NCBI RefSeq assembly: GCF_024198235.1
Contig: NZ_JAKCFB010000021.1
Span: 101,775-165,774 of the forward strand
Direction: 5' to 3'
DNA: 64,000 nucleotides
DNA from: Myxococcus dinghuensis
GTDB taxonomy: Bacteria; Myxococcota; Myxococcia; Myxococcales; Myxococcaceae
This document shows positions 1 to 8,353 of this stretch, in pieces; position 1 is the first letter of the stretch; the number at the start of each line of letters is the position of its first letter. Made by a program: the position numbers and the translations under genes. Under the pieces are notes generated by a model, which did no database searches, had not been told where the DNA came from, and saw only the letters and a list, made by a program, of their open reading frames with translations.

Positions 1-39
1 GGGGCTCCGGACCGGGGTGACGCCCCGCGGGGCCCCCGG

Positions 40-62
40 GGCCGGGAGGTCCGCTCCCGGCC
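40..62. terminator. GC-rich hairpin downstream of malQ
   Basis: A perfect 9-bp stem (GGCCGGGAG / CTCCCGGCC) with a 5-base loop lies 28 bases beyond the malQ stop codon. It could end malQ transcription or that of a gene to the left of the window. There is no T-run, which is common for terminators in such GC-rich DNA. Confidence 0.4.
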
Positions 63-89
63 GGGGCCTTCGCCGTGTCGGGCGCCCGC

Positions 90-1640
90 TCAGCGCCGCG
101 CGGACGCGGTGAGCCAGGCCAGCCGCTCCGCGGCCTCGCGCGTCCGCGGCTCCGTCAGCAGCGACGACGTGTCCTGGGCGATGCGATAGGCCCAGTTCGA
201 GTCGCTCATGGAGCCCGGCAGGTTGATGCGGTCGCGCGTGCCGAGGATGTCCTGCCAGGGCAGCACGCACAGCTCGCTCGACGCGTTGAGCGCCGCGGCG
301 AGCAGCGCGCGGAGCAGGTCCGGCGTCACCTCGCGCGTCACCGTCACCCCGTGCAGCTCCGGCCACGCGCGGGCGGCGGCGGCGCGCTCGTCGTCGCGCG
401 CGCCCTCCCACCACTCCACCATCGTGTCCGTGTCGTGGGTGCCCGTCGTGACCAGGGAGATGGCGGGGAAGTGGTGCGGGTCGCGGTAGACGTGGTCGTC
501 GCGCTCCCAGCGCATGACGCGGTAGCCGGGCAGCTTCAGGTCCGCGAGGATGTGGCGCACGAAGGGCGGGATGACGCCCAGGTCCTCGGCGACGATGCCG
601 GCGCCCTCGGACAGCAGCTCGAAGTGCCTGCGGCCCTGCCGCTGGTGGCTCTGCTCGTCCGGGGGGATGAAGCGCCCGGTGGGCGTCTGCTCGTCGCGGA
701 TCCACTGGCGGAAGTAGCCCACCGCGTGGTCCACGCGCCGCAGGTCGTAGTAGCTGGCCGCCTTCTTCGCGCGCGCCTTGAGCCACGCGTAGTCGTCCTT
801 CTGCATGGCGGCGAAGTCGAAGTAGGGCAGGCCCCAGTCCTGGCCGGTGGCGGAGAAGTCGTCCGGCGGCACGCCCAGCCGCGCGTCGCGGCGCAGGATG
901 GTGGGGTAGGCCCAGCAGTCCGCGCTGTCCTGGCCGATGATGAAGGGCTCGTCTCCGCACAGCAGCACCTGGTGCTCGGCGGCGCGGGCGCGCGCGGCGT
1001 CCCACTGCTGCTCCGCCACCCACTGCAGCCACGCGTGGTAGCGCACGCGGCGCTCCAGCTCGGACGCCTTGGCGGCGAGCGCCTCCGGCTCGCGCGTGCG
1101 CAGGGGCTCCGGCCACTCCCACCAGGCGCGGCGCTGCTCCTGCTCGCTGATGGCGGTGAACAGGGCGTAGTTCTCCAGCCACTCGCCCTGGGCGGCGCGC
1201 CACTGGCGGAAGGCGCGGGCGCGCTCGGACTGGCTGGCCCAGTGGTGCTCCTCGAAGTGGTCGAACGCGCGGGCGAAGGCCGCGTCCTTCAGGGGGAACA
1301 CCAGGTCGTAGCGCACGCGCGGCGCGGCGCGGGCCTCGGCCAGTTGCTGGCGCTGCGCGTCGGACAGCGCGCCCTCGCCGCCGGAGGCGATGAACTCCGG
1401 CAACTGGTGCAGGTCGATGAAGAGCGGGTTGAGACCGAAGGCCGAGCGCGTCGCGTACGGGCTCGAGTCCCCGGGCGCGGTGGGCAGCAGCGGCAGCAGC
1501 ATCAGCATCCGCTGGCGGGCGGCCTTCATCCAGGCGAACAGCCCGTCGAGCGCGCCGAAGTCGCCGATGCCGAAGTCCGTCCGGGAGCGGAGCGAGAACA
1601 GGGGGAGCAGGAGACCGGAGAGCCGGCCGTGGTTGGACAT
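90..1640 (-). CDS. malQ: 4-alpha-glucanotransferase (amylomaltase, GH77)
   Basis: Cytoplasmic enzyme that transfers alpha-1,4-glucan segments between maltodextrins in glycogen/maltose metabolism. The 516-residue reading starts at the ATG at 1640 with MSNHGRLSG followed by the GH77 opening (LPLFSLRSRTDFGIGDFG). Family motifs are present: RRVDH with the nucleophile Asp near residue 304, AEDLG with the acid/base Glu near 352, and THDTDT near 401-406. Length fits the short bacterial amylomaltases. The frame stays open upstream to 1766, but that extension has no family similarity and overlaps the divergent glycosylase promoter region. Adjacent but divergent to mpg, about 130 bases apart; no partner glycogen genes are visible. 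Identification is firm. Confidence 0.93.
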   Translation of the reverse strand: MSNHGRLSGLLLPLFSLRSRTDFGIGDFGALDGLFAWMKAARQRMLMLLPLLPTAPGDSSPYATRSAFGLNPLFIDLHQLPEFIASGGEGALSDAQRQQLAEARAAPRVRYDLVFPLKDAAFARAFDHFEEHHWASQSERARAFRQWRAAQGEWLENYALFTAISEQEQRRAWWEWPEPLRTREPEALAAKASELERRVRYHAWLQWVAEQQWDAARARAAEHQVLLCGDEPFIIGQDSADCWAYPTILRRDARLGVPPDDFSATGQDWGLPYFDFAAMQKDDYAWLKARAKKAASYYDLRRVDHAVGYFRQWIRDEQTPTGRFIPPDEQSHQRQGRRHFELLSEGAGIVAEDLGVIPPFVRHILADLKLPGYRVMRWERDDHVYRDPHHFPAISLVTTGTHDTDTMVEWWEGARDDERAAAARAWPELHGVTVTREVTPDLLRALLAAALNASSELCVLPWQDILGTRDRINLPGSMSDSNWAYRIAQDTSSLLTEPRTREAAERLAWLTASARR

Positions 1641-1773
1641 GGTGCGGCGCAATCTGCCCCAGCCCTGCCCCGGAGTGAACTGCCGCGATGCCGCGATGTG
1701 CCGTGGTGCTTTCCGCTGGCGGACGATGTCCCCGGCCTGGGCGCCGCCGACTGTTGGCCGGTACAATCCGACC

Positions 1774-2358
1774 GTGAGTCCGCTGCCCGTCTCCTTCTAC
1801 GCCCGCCCCGCCCTGGAGGTAGCCCGTGACCTCCTGGGGACCCACCTCGTGGTCGTCCAGGACGGCCTGCGCCGGGTGGGGCGCATCGTCGAGACGGAGG
1901 CCTACATCGGCGAGCACGACCTGGCCTGCCACGCGTCCAAGGGCCTCACCCCGCGCACGGAGGTCATGTTCGGCCCGGCGGGGCGCGCGTACGTCTACCT
2001 CATCTACGGGATGCACCGGTGCTTCAACGTCGTCACGGACGCGCCCGGGGTGGGGGCCGCGGTGCTGGTGCGCGCGGTGGAGCCGGTGGAGGGGCTGGAG
2101 GTGGACGCGCGCACGGATGGCCCCGGCCGGCTGTGCAAGGCGCTGGGGCTGACGCTCGGCCACAACCGCGAGGACCTCCAGTCGCCCGGGCTGCACCTGC
2201 TGCCCGGCATCCCCGTGTCGTCGTCCCGGGTGGAGCGCGGGCCGCGCATCGGCGTGGACTACGCGGGGGCGTGGGCCGCCGAACCCTTCCGACTGTGGGT
2301 TCGGGACAGTCAACACGTCAGCAAGCGGCCTGCGCCGAGGGCTCGCAACCGGCCTTGA
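1774..2358 (+). CDS. mpg: DNA-3-methyladenine glycosylase (AAG/MPG family)
   Basis: Base-excision repair enzyme that removes alkylated purines (3-methyladenine, hypoxanthine) from DNA. The 194-residue product begins at a GTG at 1774 (MSPLPVSFYARPALEVARDLLG), exactly where the family starts. Diagnostic segments are present: GRIVETEAYIGEHDLACHA with the catalytic Glu and neighbouring Tyr, TPRTEVMFGPAGRAYVYLIY, and the PGRLCKALG and GPRIGVDYA blocks. Length matches bacterial Mpg (about 190-200 aa). The frame is open further upstream (from 1390) but antisense to malQ, so the longer version is rejected. It runs in the same direction as the following sigma factor, 35 bases away, so co-transcription is possible. 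Confidence 0.93.
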   Translation: MSPLPVSFYARPALEVARDLLGTHLVVVQDGLRRVGRIVETEAYIGEHDLACHASKGLTPRTEVMFGPAGRAYVYLIYGMHRCFNVVTDAPGVGAAVLVRAVEPVEGLEVDARTDGPGRLCKALGLTLGHNREDLQSPGLHLLPGIPVSSSRVERGPRIGVDYAGAWAAEPFRLWVRDSQHVSKRPAPRARNRP

Positions 2359-2393
2359 CGAAGGCGCTTCCGGCTGGTTGGGTGCGCCCCGCC

Positions 2394-3008
2394 ATGTCCG
2401 ACGAGGTCGCCACGGAAGATGATCGCCAGCTCCTCGCCCGGGCCCAGGTCGGGGACATGTCCGCCTTCGAGGCCCTGGTGGAGGCGCACCAGGACAAGGT
2501 CTACGGCCTGGCCCTGCGGATGACGCGCTCGGAGGCGGACGCCGCCGAAATCACCCAGGACACCTTCCTGTCCGCCTACCAACATCTCAAGGATTTCCGC
2601 GGGGATGCGGCCTTCGGGTCCTGGGTCCACCGCATCGCGGCCAACCACGCGCTCATGCGCCTGCGCCACCGCCGGGTGGCCCAGGCCGCGGAGGCGGAGC
2701 TGCAGGGGCCGGAATTCACGCCCCGTGGTACACTCGCCGACTATCCCGTCACCGACTGGAGCCGGGACGCCGAGGAGAAGGCGCTGGACGCGGAGCTGGG
2801 GCAGGCCATCCGCCAGGCGGCCGACCGGCTCCCCGAGGGCTATCGTGAGGTCTTCCTCTTGAAAGACGTGGACGGGCTCAGTTACGAACAGATTGCAGAG
2901 GTGACGGGGGACTCCATTCCCGCCATCAAGAGCCGTCTGCACAGGGCCCGACTCGCGCTTCGGGAAGCCATCGACACCTTCTACAACCGCGACAATCGCG
3001 GCCCGTGA
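2394..3008 (+). CDS. ECF-type RNA polymerase sigma factor
   Basis: Alternative sigma factor of the extracytoplasmic-function class. The 204 residues from the ATG at 2394 contain region 2 (FEALVEAHQDKVYGLALRMT, then EITQDTFLSAYQHLKDFRG and SWVHRIAANHALMRLRHRR) in the first half. Region 4 is in the last 60 residues (LPEGYREVFLLKDVDGLSYE, then IAEVTGDSIPAIKSRLHRAR). The linker contains a variable Pro/Asp-rich stretch. A zinc-binding anti-sigma gene and an RlmN-like methylase follow closely on the same strand. Activity is probably held in check by that anti-sigma protein; target promoters cannot be read from the window. Typical RpoE-like length. Confidence 0.93.
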   Translation: MSDEVATEDDRQLLARAQVGDMSAFEALVEAHQDKVYGLALRMTRSEADAAEITQDTFLSAYQHLKDFRGDAAFGSWVHRIAANHALMRLRHRRVAQAAEAELQGPEFTPRGTLADYPVTDWSRDAEEKALDAELGQAIRQAADRLPEGYREVFLLKDVDGLSYEQIAEVTGDSIPAIKSRLHRARLALREAIDTFYNRDNRGP

Positions 3009-3079
3009 AACGCGAACGGGGGGCTCCGCATCTTCCGATGGGAGCACGAGAAGGCGCGCCGCAGCCAGCCGAGGTTCGG

Positions 3080-3319
3080 ATGTACACCTGTAAAGACTCG
3101 ATCAACCTCCTGCTGGAATACCTCGAAGGGGAGATGGCACCCGAGGAGGCGAAGCACCTCCAGGAGCACCTGACCGGGTGCAGCCCCTGCGAGGAGTTCC
3201 TGGCCACCTACCGCGCGACGCCGGGCCTGTGTAAGCGCGCGCTGGCGGCGCGGATGCCCAAGGAGGTCTCGTCGAAGCTGACGGAGTTCCTGCGCGCCAA
3301 GATCAAGTCCGCCTCGTGA
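3080..3319 (+). CDS. Small zinc-binding anti-sigma factor (zf-HC2/ZAS type)
   Basis: A 79-residue protein starting MYTCKDSINLLLEYLEGEM. It carries the ZAS zinc motif, Cys4 then H-x3-C-x2-C (EHLTGCSPC), followed by an amphipathic helical tail. This is the usual form of a soluble zinc-dependent anti-sigma factor, with no membrane segment, and the ECF sigma gene just upstream is the obvious partner. The start at 3080 follows a GAGGT ribosome-binding site at 3070-3074. An upstream GTG at 3005 overlaps the sigma stop codon (GTGA) and would add 25 poorly conserved residues, so both starts remain possible. Its stop codon overlaps the GTG start of the methylase gene. Confidence 0.82.
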   Translation: MYTCKDSINLLLEYLEGEMAPEEAKHLQEHLTGCSPCEEFLATYRATPGLCKRALAARMPKEVSSKLTEFLRAKIKSAS

Positions 3320-4392
3320 ACCTGAAGCAACTGTCGCTCCCGGAGCTGGAGGAGGCGCTCGCGCCCCTCTCCCCCTCGCCCACCGCCGTGCGCAAGGTGT
3401 TCGCGGCCGTCTTCGCCCACGGGCGGGGTACGGTGGACGCGGTGGCCAATTCACCCCAGGTGCCTCGCCGCGTCGCGGACCACCTGCGGGCCCACGCGGA
3501 GATGCCGAGCCTCCAGGTGGTGGAGCGCCGGCGCGCGGACGACGGGTTCGTGAAGTACCTCTTCGACTCGCCCCTGGGCGGGCGCATCGAGGCCGTCCGC
3601 ATCCCCATCTTCGACGAGAAGTACGTCATCTGCGTCTCCAGCCAGGTGGGCTGTGCGCTGGCGTGCGACTTCTGCATGACGGGGAAGTTGGGCTTCAAAC
3701 GGAACCTCCAGACCTGGGAGATATTGGACCAGGTGCTGCAGGTGCGGGCGGAGGCGGACCGGCCGGTGCGGGGCGTGGTGTTCATGGGGATGGGGGAGCC
3801 GCTGCTCAACTACAAGGAGACGCTGCGCGCGGCGGGCATCCTGTCGAACCCGGCGGGGTTCTCCATCGCCGGGACGGCCATCACCTTCTCCACCGCGGGG
3901 CACGTGCCGGCGATCCGCCGCTACACGCGCGAGGGGCACCCGTACCGGCTGGCGTTCTCGGTGACGAGCGCCATCGCCGCCAAGCGCGCGCAGGTGCTGC
4001 CCATCGAGAAGACGCATCCGTTGCCGGAGCTCATCGAGGCCATCCGCGAGTACAGCCAGGTGCGGCGCGAGCGGGCGATGATCGCGTATGTCGCCATCCA
4101 AGGCTTCAACCTGGAGCGCGAGGACGCGGAGGCGCTGAAGGCGGCGTTCGAGGGCATCCCCATCAAGGTGGACCTCATCGACGTGACGGACCCGACAGGC
4201 AAGTACCTGCCGCCCACGCCGGAGGAGCTGAGCGCGTTCCGGGACCACCTGCAGATCCTCAAGGCGCCGGTGGCGCGGAGGTACTCCGGTGGCAAGGAGA
4301 TTGGCGCGGCGTGCGGCACGCTGGCGGCCACGCAGTACGGCGGCACGGTGATGCCGGTTCCGGGTCCGTCGGTGTCCGCGCCCACCTCGTGA
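3316..4392 (+). CDS. rlmN: Radical SAM rRNA adenine-C2 methyltransferase, RlmN/Cfr family
   Basis: Predicted to methylate C2 of A2503 in 23S rRNA (and A37 of some tRNAs) by radical SAM chemistry. The 358-aa product starts at a GTG at 3316 that overlaps the anti-sigma stop (GTGA), implying translational coupling. The CxxxCxxC cluster motif is CALACDFC near residues 114-121, and the GMGEPLLNY motif and the second catalytic Cys in GAACGTLA near the C-terminus are present. The N-terminal accessory domain is shortish, and the distinction from Cfr-like C8 methylases cannot be made by eye. Linkage to a sigma/anti-sigma pair is unusual for a housekeeping rRNA methylase. A GC hairpin follows immediately. 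Confidence 0.85.
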   Translation: MNLKQLSLPELEEALAPLSPSPTAVRKVFAAVFAHGRGTVDAVANSPQVPRRVADHLRAHAEMPSLQVVERRRADDGFVKYLFDSPLGGRIEAVRIPIFDEKYVICVSSQVGCALACDFCMTGKLGFKRNLQTWEILDQVLQVRAEADRPVRGVVFMGMGEPLLNYKETLRAAGILSNPAGFSIAGTAITFSTAGHVPAIRRYTREGHPYRLAFSVTSAIAAKRAQVLPIEKTHPLPELIEAIREYSQVRRERAMIAYVAIQGFNLEREDAEALKAAFEGIPIKVDLIDVTDPTGKYLPPTPEELSAFRDHLQILKAPVARRYSGGKEIGAACGTLAATQYGGTVMPVPGPSVSAPTS

Positions 4393-4397
4393 CTCCG

Positions 4398-4413
4398 CGG
4401 CCCGGGTGGGCCG
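4398..4413. terminator. Short GC hairpin after rlmN
   Basis: CGGCCC and GGGCCG arms around a GGGT loop lie six bases after the rlmN stop codon. Position and symmetry suggest the end of the sigma / anti-sigma / rlmN unit, but the stem is only 6 bp and has no U-tract. Confidence 0.4.
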
Positions 4414-4568
4414 TGTCGAGGACGGGGAGGCTGCTCCCGCAGCGCGCGTGAGGCGCGGCCGAGTCCCGTGTCGCGCAGGCGCAAGCGCTTGTCAGGCTCG
4501 CGCAAGGGCGCGGCGACGCGGGTTGTCTAGCCTGGGGATGTTCGCGCTTCACCCAGGGGGACCTCACG

Positions 4569-5870
4569 ATGACGCAGATTCGCAAGCCGGCTGTGTTCCT
4601 TCCGCCGCCCGTGCTCAAGTCGTCGCAGTCGCAGGCAGGGGCGGTCCGGTCTGGTGCCGTCACCACCGCGGCGTCGCCCGCGAGGCTGGACAGCTTCGGA
4701 GGCGGTGCTCGGACCGCCGGGCCGAAGTTGGACGAGGGAGCGCTGCGGCGGGGGCCGGAGCGTGACGCGCGGCTGGGCGGCGGGGAGGCGGTGCCGGTGC
4801 ACCAGTTGCTGCGCTCGGGTGGGTTGGGGCGGATGGCGTTGGGGGGAGGGCGCGACGTCCGCCAAGCCACGACGCCGACGCCGGTGGCGACGCCGACACA
4901 GGTGGGCACGCCGACGCCGTCGGATGATCCGCGGAAGCAGCCGCTCGACGTGGGCGCGCTCATCGCGAACCCGGCGCAGGCCCAGGCGACCATCGACGCG
5001 CTGAAGCAGAGTGGAGACCCGCAGCTCGTGCGGTACGGGGAGACGCTGGCGCGGGCGGTGAACAACCCGACGTATCAGGCGTGGATGAAGCGGGCGGACC
5101 CGCCGCGCATCGTGCTCACGACGAGCGCGGGCAACGGCAACGAGCCCGTGTTGGTGTTGGTGCCGCCGGACTTCGCGGCGAACCCCACGAAGGACCGGCC
5201 GGTGCAGACGCACTACCACGGGCTGGGCTCGCCGGTGGGAGGGCATCCGGACGCGGCGGGGACGACGGCGGCCATCGACCGCATCTGGGCGTCGACGGAC
5301 CCGGACCCCATCTTCGTGTTGCCGGAGACGGTGACGAACCCGCAGGACGAGCACCCGGAGAGCACGGGGAGTCATGGCGGGTGGCGGCTGAGCGGCCCCA
5401 TCGACGTGGCACGGACGACGAACGACGCGCTGGCGGTGGCGTATCCGGGGACGCGGCCCGGGGACATGCCGATTGGCGAGCGGGTGGTGTCGGCGCACTC
5501 CCGCGGCGGCGCGGCGCTGGCGTTGTCGGTGCTCAACGACCCGGACTCGCTCCAGGCGGACCGGCTGGTGCTGCTGGACTGCCTCTACAACGTCAACGTC
5601 GCGCTCGACCCTTCCGGAGACACCCGGCGGGACGTGGACGCCGTGCTGGGCGACTGGGTGCGCGCGCAGCAGCGGCAGGGCCATCCGGTGCCGGCGATGG
5701 TGTTCTTCCAGAACGGCACCACGGACGACCCGCTGGAGCAGGCGGTGCGCGATGCGGGAGGGAGCTACCAGGAGTTCCGGCGGGAGAGCCACATGGCCCT
5801 CAACGAGGAGGGCATGGGGTTCGGCTATCCGGCGAACGAACCCGCCGCGACGCCGACGCCCGCGCGCTGA
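4569..5870 (+). CDS. Alpha/beta-hydrolase-like protein with Pro/Thr linker
   Basis: A 433-residue protein beginning MTQIRKPAVFLPPPVLKSSQ. The first about 120 residues are low-complexity, with no classical signal peptide, and include a TPTPVATPTQVGTPTP linker. The remaining about 300 residues look like an alpha/beta-hydrolase or esterase-like fold: VLVLVPPDF, then THYHGLGSP, a nucleophile-elbow-like SAHSRGGAAL near residues 314-323, a late Asp-rich segment and a late His in RRESHMALN, compatible with a Ser-Asp-His triad. Substrate unknown. The N-terminal style resembles that of the endonuclease at 21137. It stands alone, with 176 bases upstream. Hydrolase assignment is moderate and specificity is not inferable. 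Confidence 0.65.
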   Translation: MTQIRKPAVFLPPPVLKSSQSQAGAVRSGAVTTAASPARLDSFGGGARTAGPKLDEGALRRGPERDARLGGGEAVPVHQLLRSGGLGRMALGGGRDVRQATTPTPVATPTQVGTPTPSDDPRKQPLDVGALIANPAQAQATIDALKQSGDPQLVRYGETLARAVNNPTYQAWMKRADPPRIVLTTSAGNGNEPVLVLVPPDFAANPTKDRPVQTHYHGLGSPVGGHPDAAGTTAAIDRIWASTDPDPIFVLPETVTNPQDEHPESTGSHGGWRLSGPIDVARTTNDALAVAYPGTRPGDMPIGERVVSAHSRGGAALALSVLNDPDSLQADRLVLLDCLYNVNVALDPSGDTRRDVDAVLGDWVRAQQRQGHPVPAMVFFQNGTTDDPLEQAVRDAGGSYQEFRRESHMALNEEGMGFGYPANEPAATPTPAR

Positions 5871-5987
5871 CGGCTGCGCTCCTGGCCCGCTTCGTCAGGA
5901 GGGGATATGGGGCCGCGTGGGAGCGCTGGGCCGTCCCGAGCATGGCCCTACCGTCCACTCCCGGGCGGTCCACCCCGGAGGTCCATG

Positions 5988-6560
5988 ATGTCGACACACC
6001 AGGACGAGGCATTCCACGAGCGCAACCGTCGCCTCGAACAGCAGGCGATGGCGGCGCTCGAGTCCCCGCAGGACGTGGCGCCAGCACTTCCCCGGGGAAC
6101 GCCATGGCTGCGCATCTGGGAGTACCGGAGCCTGGGGCAGTACCGCTCCTGGCTCCTCTGGAAGGACGCCTCGAAGCTCGCTTCGGGGTTCCTCGTTCGT
6201 CGAGTCACCTGGACCCGGCACGGGGAAGTCGAACGGTCCATGAGTCCGGGGGGCGTCATCCAACACAGGGTCGCGAAGGAGCCGCGCCTGCTCACGGCCG
6301 ACGCCCCCGTCGCTTCGGAGCGCTGGTGGGAACTCGAGGCCGAGGGCCGGGAACTCCCGGTCCCCAACATGTCGTTCGGGCCCCTGGGGATCTCCCTCGA
6401 CGGAGTCCGGTTCGGCCTGGAGCAGCGCGCCGCCTTCCATTCGCTCCGCCTGGAGTGGTGGAGCCGCCCCCCGGCGGACTGGCGGCCCGTGGTGAAGTGG
6501 TTCGACCGCGTCCATGAACTCTTCGAGGACTGTCTCCCACCCTCGGAGCAGGAGCCCTGA
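5988..6560 (+). CDS. Hypothetical protein
   Basis: Unrecognised 190-residue soluble protein (MSTHQDEAFHERNRRLEQQA...). It contains many Trp and Arg residues, a conserved-looking WEYRSLGQYRSWLLW block and a C-terminal WWSRPPADWRPVVKWFDRVH block. There are no membrane segments, signal peptide or known motif. The second of two adjacent ATGs (5988) is chosen because it sits 6 bases after GGAGG (5977-5981), whereas the first is too close. It lies alone, about 120 bases from each neighbour, with codon use like its neighbours. It may be an immunity-like or small regulatory protein; nothing visible decides this. Confidence 0.6.
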   Translation: MSTHQDEAFHERNRRLEQQAMAALESPQDVAPALPRGTPWLRIWEYRSLGQYRSWLLWKDASKLASGFLVRRVTWTRHGEVERSMSPGGVIQHRVAKEPRLLTADAPVASERWWELEAEGRELPVPNMSFGPLGISLDGVRFGLEQRAAFHSLRLEWWSRPPADWRPVVKWFDRVHELFEDCLPPSEQEP

Positions 6561-6668
6561 GTCACCCACCGCCAACCAACGCCTCGCGGCACCCATGTCC
6601 CACGTGCCTCAGGAGGTCGTGTAAACCCGCTATTCCAGCACTGACCGCATTGTCTGTAGGCTGTCGCC

Positions 6669-7856
6669 ATGGGTTCGACGGTGAGCGCTCTCTTCGAGGA
6701 AGTCGCCTCCGGCGTCGATGTTCAGGACGCACGGAACAAGGTCGAGGAACGGGCGGAACGGGGTGACTTCTCCACCCTCGTCGCGCTCGCCGGAGAGGTG
6801 GAGGCGCGGCTGCCCGCGACGTCCGCCGAGGCGCGAGGCCGACTCCATGCGCTCTCCGACCACATCGAGGAGACGCTCGCCCGGCGCGCGAGCGTCGAGA
6901 GCGCGCGGGCCCTGCTCGACATCGCGCGCCAGCCACGGGACGCGCGCTTCCAGGGCACCCACTCGGCCGCGCGCCGGGAGCGGGACCTCGCGGGGCTGCT
7001 CGCGCGTTGGAACCCGACGCCCGTCCTCCGCGCGCTGCTCCCACTCCGGAGCGGTCCGCGGGACCTGACCGAGCTGTTCGCCTGCTACGTGCAGGAGCTC
7101 GTCCTGCGCGGCGAGTCGCTGGAGGCGGAGCCCGCCGTCCGCGAGCTGTGGGCCCGACTGGTGGAGGGCGGCCATCCCCTGGCGCTCCTGCCGCTGCGCC
7201 GGGGGCGCTGGGAGTCGTCCCTGGGCCGCCTGCTGGGCGTCGAGGACGTGGAGGACGCGCTGCGGGACCTCCAGGCGCACCTCGCCTCGGCCCGCGCCGG
7301 GGACGCGGACGAGGAGGACACGCTCCCCCTGGGGCCGAGGACCCGGAGGTCGCCCGAGGAGGTCCCGCTCCCCGCGTCCGCGGGGGCCATCATCGACGCC
7401 TGGGCGGAGGACGTCGCTCCGGCGCGGGACTTCCGCCGCGCGTTCTCCCTGCGCCCCCCTCAGCCCGGGATGGGCGCGGACCTGCTCGCCGCCTTCCTCG
7501 AGGACGCGGACCTGGGGGGCCTCGTCCCGACGGATGACCCCGGCTGCGAACGCCAGGGGCCCGAGGATGTCGTGGCCACGCTCTTCACGCGCGCCGCCTT
7601 CGGCGCGGAGGGGTGGGTCGGCGCCCAGGGGGCCGCGTACGGTCGCCTCGCGACGTGGCGCACGCTGGCCGGGCTGATGGGCGTCGCGGGAGAGCCCCGC
7701 GACTGGCGCGTGCTCGAGCAGCAGGCCGGCGCGTGCCGCTGGTTCCGCTTCACCGTCACCACGTCGCGTCCCTCTTCGTCCTCACGCCTGGGACTGGCGT
7801 GCCTGCGCCCCGGGGGCACGACGCTGGCGCTCCTCGCCGCGAGCCTCCGGGCCTGA
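6669..7856 (+). CDS. Hypothetical protein with helical repeats
   Basis: Unrecognised 395-residue cytoplasmic protein. The first about 220 residues are rich in Leu, Ala, Arg and Glu helices (VEARLPATSAEARGRLHAL, LLDIARQPRDAR, LTELFACYVQELVLRGESL), resembling a helical repeat scaffold. A Glu/Asp-rich linker near 215-235 follows, then a more globular C-terminal part with a Trp-rich GWVGAQGAAYGRLATWR segment. No signal peptide or membrane helix. Starts at the ATG at 6669 about 110 bases after the previous gene. The layout resembles large uncharacterised families that are common in myxobacteria and Streptomyces. Function unknown. Confidence 0.6.
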   Translation: MGSTVSALFEEVASGVDVQDARNKVEERAERGDFSTLVALAGEVEARLPATSAEARGRLHALSDHIEETLARRASVESARALLDIARQPRDARFQGTHSAARRERDLAGLLARWNPTPVLRALLPLRSGPRDLTELFACYVQELVLRGESLEAEPAVRELWARLVEGGHPLALLPLRRGRWESSLGRLLGVEDVEDALRDLQAHLASARAGDADEEDTLPLGPRTRRSPEEVPLPASAGAIIDAWAEDVAPARDFRRAFSLRPPQPGMGADLLAAFLEDADLGGLVPTDDPGCERQGPEDVVATLFTRAAFGAEGWVGAQGAAYGRLATWRTLAGLMGVAGEPRDWRVLEQQAGACRWFRFTVTTSRPSSSSRLGLACLRPGGTTLALLAASLRA

Positions 7857-7888
7857 GCACGACGTGACGGGCCGCGCGCTCGTCACGC

Positions 7889-8218
7889 TCACGCCGCGCG
7901 GGGAGTCGCGGACGTGTTCCTGCGCTGCCACAAACGCCAGAGCCTCCGCGAGACGTGTCCCTCCGGGTCCGCGGGATGACGCGTGTCCTGTCCCCGCTCG
8001 TGGGCCATCCGGCGGAGCAGGGGCCCCACGGCGCCGACGGGCGACTCCTGCTCCGACAGGCTCTCGTTCACCACGTCCATGAACCGCCGCGCGCCCTCCG
8101 GGGTGTCCACGGCGAAGCCCCGGTAGACGAGGAACCGCCAGGCCTCCTCGGGACTCCCCTCGAGGTCCACGACGTTCAGCGTGGCGGCCAGCGCATCCCA
8201 ATGGCGCGGAAGAATCAT
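7889..8218 (-). CDS. Small hypothetical protein
   Basis: A 109-residue frame (MILPRHWDALAATLNVVDLE...) with plausible protein composition: amphipathic helices, AWRFLVYRGFAVDTPEGARR, and a basic tail RRLWRLWQRR. An upstream ATG at 8233 would add five residues. No strong ribosome-binding site precedes either start. It overlaps no other credible gene and fills the space between two plus-strand genes, with 135 bases separating it from the divergent DedA gene. No family recognised. It could be a spurious frame, though its amino-acid content is unlike the Arg/Pro/Gly-rich shadow frames nearby. Confidence 0.5.
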   Translation of the reverse strand: MILPRHWDALAATLNVVDLEGSPEEAWRFLVYRGFAVDTPEGARRFMDVVNESLSEQESPVGAVGPLLRRMAHERGQDTRHPADPEGHVSRRLWRLWQRRNTSATPRAA

Positions 8219-8353
8219 GGTGGAGCGGAGCATGGCCGACGCGGCAGAGGCGCCTCGGGCGTCCCCTCTGTTGACCATCGGAGACGGGTGCTTTCGCTCG
8301 CGCCAGGGGTGCCTTATGACTGTGGCTCGGCTCTCGGGAGGACGTGCGCGCGG

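Noticed and set aside
3316..4392. Reading the methylase as Cfr (A2503-C8, antibiotic resistance)
   Set aside because: Cfr and RlmN cannot be told apart by eye; the RlmN-like body and chromosomal setting make RlmN the simpler call, so Cfr is only kept as an alternative.
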